Origin: Penelope pileata
Taxonomy: Eukaryota > Chordata > Aves > Galliformes > Cracidae
Reading direction: 5' to 3'
Assembly (NCBI GenBank): GCA_013396635.1
Contig: WBMW01000794.1
Location: forward strand, 1 to 64,000
DNA: 64,000 nucleotides
Shown here: positions 23,989 through 36,100 of the stretch, one piece after another
How the letters are laid out: every line of letters begins with the position of its first letter
How positions within the stretch are numbered: the stretch's first letter is position 1
Program-made: the position numbers and the translations under genes
Notes under the pieces: model-generated
Database searches by the model: none
Told to the model about the DNA's origin: nothing
What the model saw: the letters and a program-made list of their open reading frames with translations, nothing else

Positions 23989-24937
23989 CCAGTCTTGTTC
24001 AACATCTTCATCGATGACCTTTATCAGGGGATACTGTCCACCCTCAGCAAGTTCGCTGATGACACAAAGCTGGGAGAAGTGACTGACATGCCAGAAGGCT
24101 GTGCTGCCATTCAGCAAGACCTGGACAGGCTGGAGAGTTCGGCGTAGAGGAAACTGATGAGATTTATCAAAAGCAAGTGTAGAGTCTTGCACCTGGGGAG
24201 AAATAACCACATGCACCAGTACAGGCTGGGGGATGACCTGCTGGAGAGGAGCTCTGCAGAGACGGACCTGGGGGTCCTGGTTGACAACAGGCTGGCCATG
24301 AGCCAGGAGTGTGCCCTGGTGGCCAAGAAGGCCAACGGAATCCTGGGGTGCATTAAAAAGAGTATTGCCAGCAGGTTGAGGGAGGTGATCCTCCCTCTCT
24401 ACTCTGCCCTGGTCAGGCCTTAGCTGGAGTACTGTATCCAGTTCTGGGCTCCTCAGTATAAAAAAAGACAGGGACCTCCTGGAAAGAGTCCAGCGGAGGG
24501 CCACAAAGATGATAAAGGGCCTGGAGCATCTCCCTTATGAGGAGAGTCTCAGTAATCTGGGTCTGTTCAGCCTGGAGAAAAGAAGGCTGAGAGGGGATCT
24601 GATCAATGTCTATAAATATCTAAAGTGCGAGAGGAAAATGGACATGGGCAATCTCTTTTGAGTGGTGTTTGGGGACAGGATGAGGGAAAATGGCCAAAAA
24701 CTGGAGCGTAGGAAGTTCCACACCATTATGCGGAAGAACTTCTTCACGGTGCAGGTGACGGAGCACTGGAACAGGCTGCCCAGGGAGGTTGTGGAGTCTC
24801 TTTCCCTGGAGATTTTCAAGACTCATCTGGATGCCTACCTGTGCGACCTGCACTAGGGAACCTGCTCTGGCAGGGGGGTTGGACTCGATGGTCTCTCAAG
24901 GTCCCTTCCAACCCCTACAATTCTGTGATTCTGTGAT
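23989..24937 (+). mobile_element. CR1 LINE with motif C and 3' tail, plus strand
   Basis: This 950-base copy begins within the reverse transcriptase at VLFNIFIDDL and keeps motif C as SKFADDTKLG, with the catalytic Asp pair intact. An in-frame TAG follows ESSA. The next open segment (24157-24423) contains DLGVLVDNRLAMSQECALVA and ends at a TAG after YSALVRP. A frameshifted segment follows, then the terminal part at 24662-24856 with EHWNRLPREVVESLSLEIFK. The 3' UTR and ATTCTGTGATTCTGTGA tail end at 24937. It abuts a pyrimidine tract on the left. The copy is inactive because it is 5'-truncated and has two or more stops and frameshifts. Confidence 0.95.
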
Positions 24938-27900
24938 ATTCATGTTCCATTTATAACAAATTACCCTTCTTCCAAGTAAAGCTGAAGCCTTTTCAAAGTG
25001 TGAATCCATTGGCTCTGCTGATGAGAAGATGAGCCCTTTTGTTTTTGGGATGCTTGAGACAATGTGGATGTATCACAGGGAGTTTAAGATCTGCTTCACT
25101 GTGATTACTAAAATCAAAGCTTTCTAAAGTGTATTATTCCCAATGTAAATTGCCAGATAGAAAATGGAGAATAAATGGCACCTACCAAACTGCAGGTATT
25201 ATCAAATGTGAGTGACTAAAGAGTCACTCAGTAGTAATTTTCAACCTCCTTCTGCTAAATGAGGTGGTTAGATGAAACTACATGACTACAGAATTGGTCC
25301 AAAAAGTAGTCTTTTCTCACTTATATTTCTGTGCACTTTTGTGGATTTAGATTGAAATTTGCTGCAGTGAAATCAGTGGGAATGGGTATCTTCCTTTCTA
25401 TCTGTTCTCATTAAACTTCTGTTAGCTTTTTATTATTTAATATAGTCCTAGTCCTCTTAAATCAATAGCAAATTACTACTAACCTCCAGGAAATTTCACA
25501 TGTGAAGTATTAGCAGTAGATTCTCTAATACAACAGAAATTTGGTAGAAAAATTCCAGTTAGTAAATAAAAGATTTATAAGAATATTCAGAACTTCCCAG
25601 GAAAAACATATGCTGTGAGTATGGAATTAAATCAGGATCACATTTAGTCTGAGGCTCAAATAAGTAGTTGCATGTCAAATATGCATTGTACTTGAACATT
25701 TTAAATAACAGTGTTATATTTTCTTAGGAATGCAAGGCTCTGTAAGTCGTGATTTTAACCTCAATAGCAGAAATTTATCTGGGAGAATCCTGATTAATGT
25801 TGATAATCAGAAGGTTTTTTTTTTTTTAAGGAATATCGTTGCCTGCTATACTACAGATATTACCATCAAATCACGCCAGAAGTTTAGAAAGTAGAGAATT
25901 GATTCTGAAACACTGGACATAAGAGACAAAATAACAATTGATCTCAAAGTTGCTTCAAGGCTTGAGATTCAAGGGAAGGTTTCTGTTGACATAAGAAATG
26001 AGTTCCTAACAATTTGTATGGTTTATGAAGAGCTGTAGTATTTTTAAGGTTGACTGATAGCCTCAATGTGAAGCTGGAAGTTTAAATTTAAAATCTGTCA
26101 GAGAGAAGGTTAAGGTTTGTGCTTTTATTGGAAATGAGAACAAGAGGGTACTGGAATGTATGAATAGAGGGCCTGTGTTTGTCTAGTCCAGTGAACTTGT
26201 TTTTCTGCATAACTTTAGCAGACGTTCAACATCATATATTAGAGCTAAATAAAATGTGCCAACTATTGTTTTCAGTGATAGCCAAAGTGAAACTAAACTC
26301 TGTGACAAAGCTCAGCAGTGATGCACTATTGTGAATATAACAAACTTTTTTTTTTTTTTTCAAAAACAGTGTACTTTTTTTTCCACTAGTCATTAGGTTG
26401 ATGTGTAGAAATAAATGCTTACAAAGTGAAGTCTCCACATAATGGACTTCTCATGCTAGTCAACTTAGTGACTTAAGTATTTCCTAAAAATGGATTTAGG
26501 GGACATAGTACATATCATTTTCAATGTACTTCCTTCCTCATTCCCTCCCTCTCTCCATCTCTCCCTCCACTCTCTTTCACTCTTCCTTTTTCATATAAAT
26601 AGCTAGAATTATTTGTTGCTAGGATGCCAAACAGTTGTGCTGAAATTACATTTCATAAGAAAGGAGGGTGAAATATCTGATGCTCTCCTTTCAACCAGCT
26701 GTGAAATCTGAAAATCTGGTAGAAGTATTGTACAACTGCTGCTTTATAAAAAAGTAAATAAAACAATGATGTCTACATTTTAATTGTTTCTGATATCTAG
26801 AGGAACACAGACAGTATTTCAATTATAAAGCCTTTGTTATAGTAATCACTATTCATTTTTATTCATTAAAATAAAAAAGCTTGATGTGGCACTGATTTTG
26901 TGGTAATATTACACTCATTCAGGAAGGAAAATACATATGCCAGATTTACAACATAATGGGACCTTTTTGCATGGCTTTGGGAAAGTATTATTATGAATAT
27001 AGTACATTTATTTATGTTTTTCTCTGCTTGTTATCTGTGTGTGTATAAATACAAAGTGTTTGTAAGAATATTCTAAACATGTATGTACTTATGTTTTCTT
27101 GCTGTCTGCTCACATATCATCAACTGTTGTCATAACAGAGCCTTGTGCATGTTTAAGGCTTTAGAAATATAGCTTTGAAAACAGTCATCTGGACAGGTGG
27201 CATAACAACAGAAAAATGCTATTGTGCTACATGAACAAGCCAGACACTTTTCATGCAAATACTTAAAATCATACTCAATTAATCTGTTTTATTAACTGTT
27301 CAGCAAAATCTGTGGCAGTTACTACTTTGGTTATTCCTAAATACTTCTGCCTTCTTGTCAATGGATCAAAACTTTTGATGGTTTGTAACAAATGTGTGGG
27401 TGATGAGAACAACAGCCTCTTTAAAAATTTAAGTTCACATTATCTGCATAGTGGGTGCATACAACCTCTGCCCTCAGAAACAAATAAACAAACAAACATA
27501 CAAGAATTATAAAAAGCTTTGGTATTCACATCTAAGTGGACTTCAAGGCATCAGAATAAAAATACTAAACACTGTGTGTTTTCTGACAAAATCATCTAAG
27601 CCTCCATTGGTGAGATGAGAGATTTTCACTGGCAGAGTAGACTATAAACTCTGTGAGTTTCTCTGTATTTTTTTGTAAAGGATTTGAGGTTCTGGCTGGT
27701 GGATGGAAGAAACATTACAGCAGTATATGGCAACGTTTTCCATCAGTTTCACAGCAGAAAAATGGAAATCTGAATTCCAAACTTCTTTTCAGACTAGATA
27801 TAGACTGTAGCAAATGCTGTTTCCTTTTTTTGCTTTTTCCTCACACATTTGCTTTTGAGTCTGCCACACACAGAGTGATATTTTGGCCTGTGACAATGAG

Positions 27901-29182
27901 TCACAGAAATGTATTCACATGGGACATTATTGAATGAGCTGAAAGACTAATACATTCTATATTTAAGGCATGTGTGAATTTGAGGTTGCAGCTCCCACTG
28001 TTCATTTGTGTTGTTTTACCCATAGGTATTAGTAAAAGGCATTTGTGTATTGCTTAACAGTACTAAGCCTCAACAGTGTTTATAGATAACTTGTTTCTTT
28101 GTCTCCTACAAAAGCCTACTTTGTATTTATGCACTTTTTTTTTTTCTGCTGGTCCAAGTAATATTAGGGTGATGATAGGAGAGAAATATCTCAGTGTGTC
28201 ACTTCATTGTGAAATGATTAAATGAAACATGAAATATCAGTGAGATAATCACAAAGGGTGCAACAGAACAGCAAAAGGAGGGAAAAGAAAGTAGGGTGTG
28301 ATCTTAAAGAGTTTCGGATGTTAAAGCTCAATACCTCATTTTGCTTAAGAAGCCGATTTCAAAAAAATCAAGAGTTGGGTATAAGATATTTCTAGCCTTG
28401 CTAAGACTGGCTGTGGGATAAAACATGAATTCCTGTTCTTTCTAGCCATGTCAAACTGAATTGACTAGGAACACAAGATTCGCTGCTGCTCTAGGAAACA
28501 AGTTATGATCATATCATGTAGATGAACTGGTGGATATTGAGTAGATGAAGTTGCAGATGGGGAGGGAAGGCTCTTGTCTGCTAGACTACAGAATAGCTGT
28601 AAGGCATTTCTGATCATTAAAATACAGCCAATGCTTTCCTGCAAATTTCTTCAGTCCCTAAGGGGTAACATATTGCTCCACTGGCACCTATTCTGCCAAC
28701 CTGCCTTCAGCAAGTGCACAAAATATTGTGGTAAAGCAAACTGCCACAGAATGCTTACTACTTGATTGAACCATTGCTTTATGTTGGAATTTCCGGTAGC
28801 TATTATCCAGCAGACCTTAAATGTGGAGGCACGTTTGTATTTGTTAAAGACAACAAGTATTACCAACCACATATTTCCAGGTTCAAAGAAAGGAGAAGCA
28901 GACTTCTTTCTGTCAGTGCAAATATCAGCAGCAATAAAAGCATAATCTGTGGTTGTCTATGGGCTTGTACATATAAATAAATGCTTTGCTGGGTTACTAC
29001 ATTATCGTCTTCTAGCCAATTGCAGTGCCTTCTGCCTGGAAGATGTGAAAGGACAGGTGGATTTTTCTTGTGTATTTCATTCCACAATGTGGAAATTTAC
29101 TTTGAGTTAGCACAAAGAAACTGTTTTCTCCAACAGAAATTCACAGATTTTAATCTAAGCTGTTATTAGGTAAAATAGCTGT
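24938..29182. other. AT-rich intergenic DNA
   Basis: Nothing recognisable as a gene. A pyrimidine-rich run lies at about 26527-26593, poly-T tracts at about 25816-25828 and 26345-26360, and short AAAC-type repeats near 27480-27500. Open frames at 27653-27937 and 28574-28980 have no known motif. Confidence 0.65.
26527..26593. repeat. Pyrimidine-rich low-complexity tract
   Basis: About 65 bases are made almost wholly of C and T on the plus strand, with CTCC and CTTC units. I see no coding or transposon signal. Confidence 0.8.
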
Positions 29183-29862
29183 ATGGAGAAGGACCTGGCT
29201 GTGCTGGTGCACAACAGGTTGGCCATGAGACAGCAGTGTGCCCTTATGGTCAAGAAGGCCAATGGTATCCTGGGTTGCATCAAAAAGAGTGTGGCCAGCA
29301 TGTTGAGAGAAGTGATCCTCCCCGTTTACTCTGCCCTGGTGAGGGCATGCCTGGAACACTGTGCCCGGTTCTGGGCTCCCCAGTTCAAGAAAGAGAGGGA
29401 ATTTGTAGAGAGAGTCCAGTGGAGGGCCACAAAGATGATTAAGGGCCTGGAGCATCTCCTGTACTAGGAAAGGCTGAGAGACCTGGGTCTGTTCAGTCTG
29501 GAGAAGAGAAGAATGAGGGGGGATCTTATCAATTCTTATAAATGTCTAAAATGCTGGAGTTAAGTGGATGGGACCAGGCTCTTTTCAGTTGTGCCCAGCA
29601 ACAAAACAAGGCACAATGGGCACAAACTGGAACATGGGAAATTCCGTACAAACATAAGGAAAGACATCTTTACTTTGAGGCTTACAGAGTACCGGAGCAA
29701 GCTGCCCAGAGAGGTTGTGAAGCCTCCTCTGAAGATATTCAAAACCTGCCTGGACACTTTTCTGTGCAACCTACTGTAGGGAACCTGCTTTTATCAGGGG
29801 GGGATTGGACTAGATGATGTTCAGAGATCCCTTCCAATCCCTACAAATCTGTGATTCTGTGA
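29183..29862 (+). mobile_element. CR1 LINE, 3' fragment, plus strand
   Basis: The copy starts downstream of the reverse transcriptase catalytic motifs at MEKDLAVLVHNRLAM. It continues through LGCIKKSVASMLREVILPVY and RVQWRATKMIKGLEHLLY to a TAG, then in other frames to KLPREVVKPPLKIFKTCLDT. The 3' UTR ends with a degraded tail (TCTGTGATTCTGTGAA) at 29862. At about 680 bases it is 5'-truncated, with stops and frameshifts at about 29466 and after. It matches the ATTCTGTGA-tail subfamily but is more diverged than the copies at 11865 and 23989, so it is probably older. Confidence 0.93.
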
Positions 29863-32177
29863 AAATAGATACTATTTAATTTTAACTTAAAGCCTAGCAG
29901 CTAATGTTAGAATCAATAAAATCTATCAGAAAGCCAGGATAAATAACTATGATCATCACCATGAGGAGAAGCAGATTTTCTGAGTACACAGGATTACACA
30001 GTAGTAGACTTCGGGATTTCTGAGCAGGAAAGCTGAAGTTGCTTCTGCTTATTGTTTGTAGTATTCAGGAAATCACTTATCCATGCTTCATTTTCTTCAC
30101 TCTCCTCTACCCTCCAAACTCCTGAAAATAAAATAAAATAAAATAAAATAAAATAAAATAAAATAAAATGTCTAATGAGATTATACCCACTTGTATTGGC
30201 TGGCTGCAAGCTACCCAGCCAGGTGCTCTGTCATTCGTCTTCCTCATCAGGACAAATCAGAGAAGGAAATTAGATGAAAAAGTTTATAGGTCAAGATAAT
30301 GACAGTGAGATCATTTATTTGTAACACTTACTGTTACAAGCAAAACATTTGACTTTGGAAAGATTAATTTAAATTATTGCCAATTATCATAGAGAGAAAA
30401 AAAAACAAAAACAAACAAACAAAAAAACCCAGAATCATAAACCAAAACTTAAACCACCTTTCTCCCAGGCAATCCTTCTTTCTTCTTTCCAGACTCAGCT
30501 TCATTCATTGTTCCAAGACTATTCTGCTTCATCCTCCTGCCCCTGGTCTGTGTAGGGGAAGGAGAATGGAGGATATCATCAGTCACTTCATCTCTGCTGT
30601 GGCTTCCTCATGCTTTTTCCCCTGTTCCAATGTGGGTTCTTTCCATTGGCTTCAATTCATGCCAGACCACTGGCTTCCACTGAAAAATGAAGCAACACGT
30701 GCTTATGGAAATTATGATTTTAGGTTTGCTTTATCTTTTGTTAGTTCATGAAACAACATAACATCCATGGAACAGAAAATGATTTTTTTAAAATATCTTC
30801 TCTTGGATGCACAAGTTTCTTTAACATTTGTTTTTATTTGTTCTAAATTTTTTTTGGAATATTGTGAATTAGTCAAGTGAGTTGAAAGAGAGTAAGGTAC
30901 AAATAAAGCCGTCGTATTTTTGTCTGTGTTATTAAAATGCTTTCTGTTTGGCTTGGCTAGATATAAGGACCACTATGACAGAGACTTGGTGGTGTAAAAA
31001 CATCTAAAATATTACTATATTCGTGTGTTGATGGTTTAGATCACAGGATTATCTTGCACTTGACTCTTAAGAGATGCTGCTCCAGAATAAGATGTTGTTT
31101 AATAGTCAAGTTTCTTAAGGAGGAGAGGAAAAGGTAATGCCATCATGACATTTAAATGTGTAGAATTTAAGAGGCAGAGTAATACCTTTCCATGTTCATA
31201 CAGGAAACCTGGAAATCCTGCAACACAGCAGCAACTTGATAGAATGTCAAGAATATCAATGAATATCAATGTTTTTGTTGTTGTTGTTTTAGAAAAGTCC
31301 ATACATACAAGTATTCAGTATAACAATCATTCTGGCTTGCAGTGATGTGTTATTCACCTTTATGCAACTTTGTCCCAAAGGAAATCCTTTCATTCTTTCT
31401 TACAGTTTTCCCTTCTGAATGCACAGGCAATTAGTTATGAAATTTTCAAGGACTAGAGGGCACTAATTTTAGAGTACTGTGAAACTTCTTTGTATACTAG
31501 TTGTGCCCTTTATTTTGAGATTTAGTGGGAAACATGAATGTGAAAGCATGATGCCAGCAAATACACATTATTTATGGGCATGTTTTAAGTACTATGTGGG
31601 CAAAGAGACTTCTTTACTGTGCTTAGAGCTAGTGATTTTTCCCAGACCTTATCCTTGCACTGTAGTACTTCACAGAATAATAATAAATGAATTATTTAAC
31701 AATGATATGCCTTTTGGATAAGAAGCAACAACTTTTATTTCATAAATAGAGAGTATTCATTGGTATAGGACTTTAATGTTCTTTCAGAACAAGTATTGTA
31801 GGATACAAAGCTGTTGGAAGAGAATCATTCATACCAAGAATTCAGTTCTGCTGTTCTGCAGATGAGAAGAATGCAGTACCAAAATGATATTCCAAACACG
31901 GAGTTTTTCTGTCTCCTCCCTTTCTCATTAAATGTCCACTCTCTTTATTTAAACATTTAGTGCAGTGTGCATTATATGAGGCATGTGTAGAATTTGCTCC
32001 TTCGTACATGTTGTCACTTAATTCTATTTCATTTTAGTAGAAGAGGAAAGAGGTGCACTTTTGCTTTCATGCTGGCATCCAAATTGAGACATCTTGGGTT
32101 CAGTTTCTAGCTGTAATTTCATGTTTCTTTACCTGCTATTTCCTTTTTGGATTTATGCTTAAGAATTTAAGCTTAAG
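29863..32177. other. AT-rich intergenic DNA
   Basis: No gene is recognised. An AAAAT microsatellite sits at about 30125-30169 and an A-rich CAAA repeat near 30398-30427. The 124-codon frame at 30377-30751 starts in that A-rich repeat and has no known domain. Confidence 0.65.
30125..30169. repeat. (AAAAT)9 microsatellite
   Basis: About nine perfect AAAAT units stand in tandem. Uninterrupted pentanucleotide arrays of this length are usually length-polymorphic. Confidence 0.93.
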
Positions 32178-32212
32178 ATCCTGGAAACTACAGGCTGGTC
32201 AGTCTCACCTCT

Positions 32213-32639
32213 GTGACTGGCAAGATCATGGAGCAGATCCTCCTGAAGGCTCTACTAAGGCACATGGAAAATCGAGAGGAGGTGATTGGTGGTAACCAAC
32301 ATGGCTTCACCAAGGCCAAATCGTGCCTGACAAACCTGGTGGCCTTCTGTGATGGAGTCACAGCATCAGTGGATAAAGGGAGAGCAACCGACATCATCTA
32401 CCTGGACTTGTGCAAGGCATTTGACACTGTCCCACATGACATCCTTGTTGATAAATTGGATAAATATGGATTTGACAGACGAACCACTCGCTGGCTAAGG
32501 AACTGGCTGAACTCAGAGAGTTGTGGTCAATGGCTCAATGTCCAAATGGGGACCAGTGACAAGTGGTGTTCGTCAGGGATCGGTACTGGGACCGGTACTA
32601 TTTAACATCTTTGTTGGTGACATGGACAGTGGGATCGAG
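32213..32639 (+). pseudogene. CR1 reverse transcriptase fragment
   Basis: A 130-codon frame (32213-32605) encodes the finger and palm region up to motif A (YLDLCKAFDTV), including GFTKAKSCLTNLVAFCDGV. Near 32520 the homologous reading moves to the frame open from 32523, which holds motif B (GVRQGS, normally GVPQGS) before the N gap. One indel and truncation at both ends exclude function, but the low number of stops suggests a fairly recent insertion. Confidence 0.88.
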
Positions 32640-32714
32640 NNNNNNNNNNNNNNNNNNNNNNNNNNNNNNNNNNNNNNNNNNNNNNNNNNNNNNNNNNNNN
32701 NNNNNNNNNNNNNN
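32640..32714. other. Assembly gap of 75 Ns inside a CR1
   Basis: Seventy-five undetermined bases lie inside the CR1 at 32178-33150. Flanking CR1 positions imply that several hundred bases of element are missing, so the gap length is probably not a true measure. Confidence 0.99.
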
Positions 32715-33150
32715 TGATCAGAGGGCTGGAGCACCTCCCCTACGAGGACAGGCTGAGAGAGTTAGGACTTTTCAGCCTGGAGAAGAGAAGGCTGCAGGGG
32801 GACCTGATAGCAGCCTTCCAGTACCTGAAGGGGGCCTACAGGAAAGCTGGGGAAGGACTTTTTACAAAGACAGGTAATGACAGGACAAGGGGTAATGGTT
32901 ATAAACTGGAAGAGGGTAGATTTAGACTAGATATAAGGAAGAAATTCTTCCCTGTGAGCGTGGTGAGACACTGGAACAGGTTGCCCAGAGAAGTTGTGGA
33001 TGCCCCCTCCCTGGAAGTCTTCAAAGCCAGGCTGAATGGGGCTTTGGGCAACCTGGTCTAGTGGAAGGTATCCTTGCCCGTGACAGGGGGGTTGGAACAA
33101 GATGATCTCTAAGATCCCTTCCAACCTGTACGATTCTATGATTCTATGAA

Positions 33151-36100
33151 TTCCAAGTAGCAAGTAAACGTAACTCAGAAAATTATGCTAAATTCTGATT
33201 GGTTTAATAATTAGATACCATCAATGGCCCAGCATGGATTTCTGTCAGGACAGATTTCTCATTTCCACTTACAGATGTGATACACCAATGTAGTGCAAGG
33301 GTGCAAGTCTCAGCCAAAGCTAGCTACATCAGCGCTAAAGGAGAGATGAGAGTCAGAGGGCTAATGCACCGTGTGAACAGTTTTCTGTTTAGATTGAAGT
33401 AGTGGCCTGGTATGTGATCAGAAAACACTCAGAAGTAAACACTGCCTTGAAAAAGTGTCTCCTGCCTGATAAACTAGTTTTAAGAGTCGTATTCTTTTGA
33501 CATTATTTAGTAAGTAGCAGTTTTATTGAACTGTGTTGAATTGCATTTTGACAGGGAATTGTGTACTTTCAAGAATTTGCTTTCCTACCAGCAAAATAAA
33601 GTAAAGTTCACTTCCTGCTGCCCTTACTGTTGTTTTTTCGGACGCACATGACTGAGCCATAAGCCCAATTTCATGTTTCTCCATTACTTCAAAATTATAG
33701 TGCTTTCACTGACATGTACACAACTTCTCAGCCAGCTTGGCTTCTTCCATTTGCCACTTGATTAGCATATACCTTTTCCAGTTACTTTTTGACATTATTT
33801 ACATTTTATTCTCTCAGGAAGAGTTCAGCAGTGTATAAAGCAGTATGTAGGGGCTGTGAATGTATGCTCCTGAGGTTGACAAAAAAAAACCCACCACCAA
33901 CAGAATTCACTGTATATTGTTAGAGATGTGTTTTATTGACCTGTAGCAATGCTAACAAGCAGGTCAGCAAGAAGTCATATTAACTGGGTTTGGAACATTT
34001 CTGCAGCCTAAATGATTTTGACCACAGAAGGAATAGAGAAAAAACAGTGACGTCTGCAAGTGGAAGACATATGAGAATATGAGACAGATCAAAATAATCA
34101 TACTGGGCAGATCCAGTATGATCCTTCAGTGAAAGTGAAAAATCCCCATTGCTTAGGCTAATTTATGTTTAGGCTGGAGAAAAAAATTTACCTGACCTCA
34201 AATCTACTGATAGACTTCACTTTGAGCAGGAAAATGGGAAAGGTATGACTACGAGTCTTATACCTCAGAATTATTTCAGGCATCATATCCATTGCATATC
34301 ATTTGGTTTGGCTTCATCCAGCTTTGCTAAACACTTGGTGCTTCTTGAGAAGATGTGAATTCCTTTCTTTGCTCCTCCTATCTGCATTTGAATAAGTCAT
34401 ACATGTGTGTGACATACAAGTACCCTTTCACCTAAGTAAGTCAGTTTTCTTTTCCTGGTCTAGAATAGAGATATGAACAACAGAAGTAATAGTTCTTTCT
34501 TTGTCATTAGTTGTTTCAAATTACGTTTACTTTTCTAAAAGTACATGAATAGTACCATTCATTTGGTGCTTAGCAGGATGATAAGATTAATAACAATCTT
34601 CAGAATTAATGACTGCCAGATTTAGATACCTTACTTATTTTATTGCACAGTACTTTGGCAACAAAAAGAAAGCTAAAAAACTATGCCTTTTCTGCTCACG
34701 TTAGGGGACCTAGTGAAATAGCAAATGAAGAACTGAGATGCTGAATGCTTCTTTTATCTCAGTTTTTACTGAAAAGTTGTACTCTCAGACAGATCCCTGA
34801 ACCTGGTGTCGGAGGCTGTGGGAGTGAATCATACCCACAGGAGGACATAGAGAAAGGGAAAACAGATTGAACATACACATATGGCAGCAAACACACAGTT
34901 GACATTGCTTACCAAGGTTGACGTGATACTTCTGTCGTTATGAGGGGAGGTTTGTGATTGCAGGAAAAAGGCAAACATCACATTGTCTTCCAGAGAAGCA
35001 AAGAGGAGGGCCAAGGCTGTAAATTCTTTCATGCCAGGAGCTATAGTTCAGTCATAAGGAAAATAAGAGATTTTAAAATGTGGACTGTGATACCTCTGCT
35101 ACTTAGGCATAGGTAATATGTGTGACAGTTAACATCAGTGCACATACGCAATATCTTTCTTTCACTCAAACACAGACAGCTTTGTGCAGTCTGCTGAGAA
35201 TGCACTTGTGCTAAAACTACAGGGAATCTTGTTCTCTGAGTCATATTCCTACAATACTTTCACTCATTTTTTGGGAGGGAAGGAGATAGCAGGGTTGTTG
35301 CTAAGCAGCAGCTATCACCAGAAAGCTTTATGTGTAATGCTGTGGTGGTGCATTAAGTGCCACTGTAGTATATCACTTCTTAAGCCTTTCTGTCTGTCAT
35401 CTGTTGAAGTGATTTATAGCCACTGTATTTGGTTCAATGTGTACATCCATTTCCCTTCTTCCACCCATCCATATTGCCTGTGACATCTGGAAAGTTTAAG
35501 CTCATCTGCATTCTCTTTGTTAATACTCTGCGGAAACCTGGACCTAGAGCTAAAGTATCTGAGTCTATCTATGGCTGACTGTCTTTCTCCTGACAAATAT
35601 GACCTCTAGATTCAATATTACTGGAGGTGCTTGTTAAACAAAACAAATTTGGCTGTATTAATGTCCTTGAACCTTCCCATTTTTTTCCCCATAGGGAAGC
35701 TTCTCTTTTCCTCAAAATCAGAATTATATAATACCTCAAAATTCTTTTGAGATTCTGTGTGAGAAAGATCACAGATATCCATTTCTATGGGTAGAATTAA
35801 ACATGGAACTATACATCTATGCAAAATATTTTGGTCGTTGAACAGTTTTCAAAAATGCAATTTCTTGAGAAGGCTAGGGGAAGAGTCCAGTAAGTAGTTT
35901 GCTGGTGCTGTGTGCCATTAGCTTTCAGTGAGACTAAAGAAACCGGGTTCAGATAAGGGAGAACACCCATGTCTGTTCTTTACACTACCTGAGTAGAGAG
36001 AATTTAGATCCAAGACTCTTTCATTGAAATTGAAACTATGTTCTCCACAAACAAATATGCCCTCCCTCTTAGCAGATCATACTCACTTGTTTTGGTAGCT

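Larger units (their letters stand above)
32178..33150 (+). mobile_element. CR1 LINE with open RT segment and an assembly gap
   Basis: The copy begins in the reverse transcriptase at NYRLVSLTSVTGKIMEQ. It reads through motif A (YLDLCKAFDTVPHD) and, after a frameshift at about 32520, motif B (SGVRQGSVLGPVLFNIF). Then 75 Ns replace the sequence where motif C should be. After the gap it resumes at LIRGLEHLPYEDRLRELGLF, much further along ORF2, and runs to the ATTCTATGATTCTATGA tail at 33150. Intact CR1 copies have several hundred bases between these points. Either the gap length is a placeholder or the copy has an internal deletion. Its left part is among the better preserved CR1 coding stretches here. 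Confidence 0.95.

Noticed and set aside
23977..24504. 175-codon ORF on the minus strand
   Set aside because: It is the antisense shadow of the plus-strand CR1 at 23989-24937.
26160..26200. Short CTAGTCCAGTG match to the CR1 3' UTR
   Set aside because: Only about ten bases agree and the neighbouring conserved CR1 segments are absent, so chance is likely.
30377..30751. 124-codon ORF on the plus strand
   Set aside because: It starts inside an A-rich CAAA repeat, has no recognised motif and lacks supporting context.
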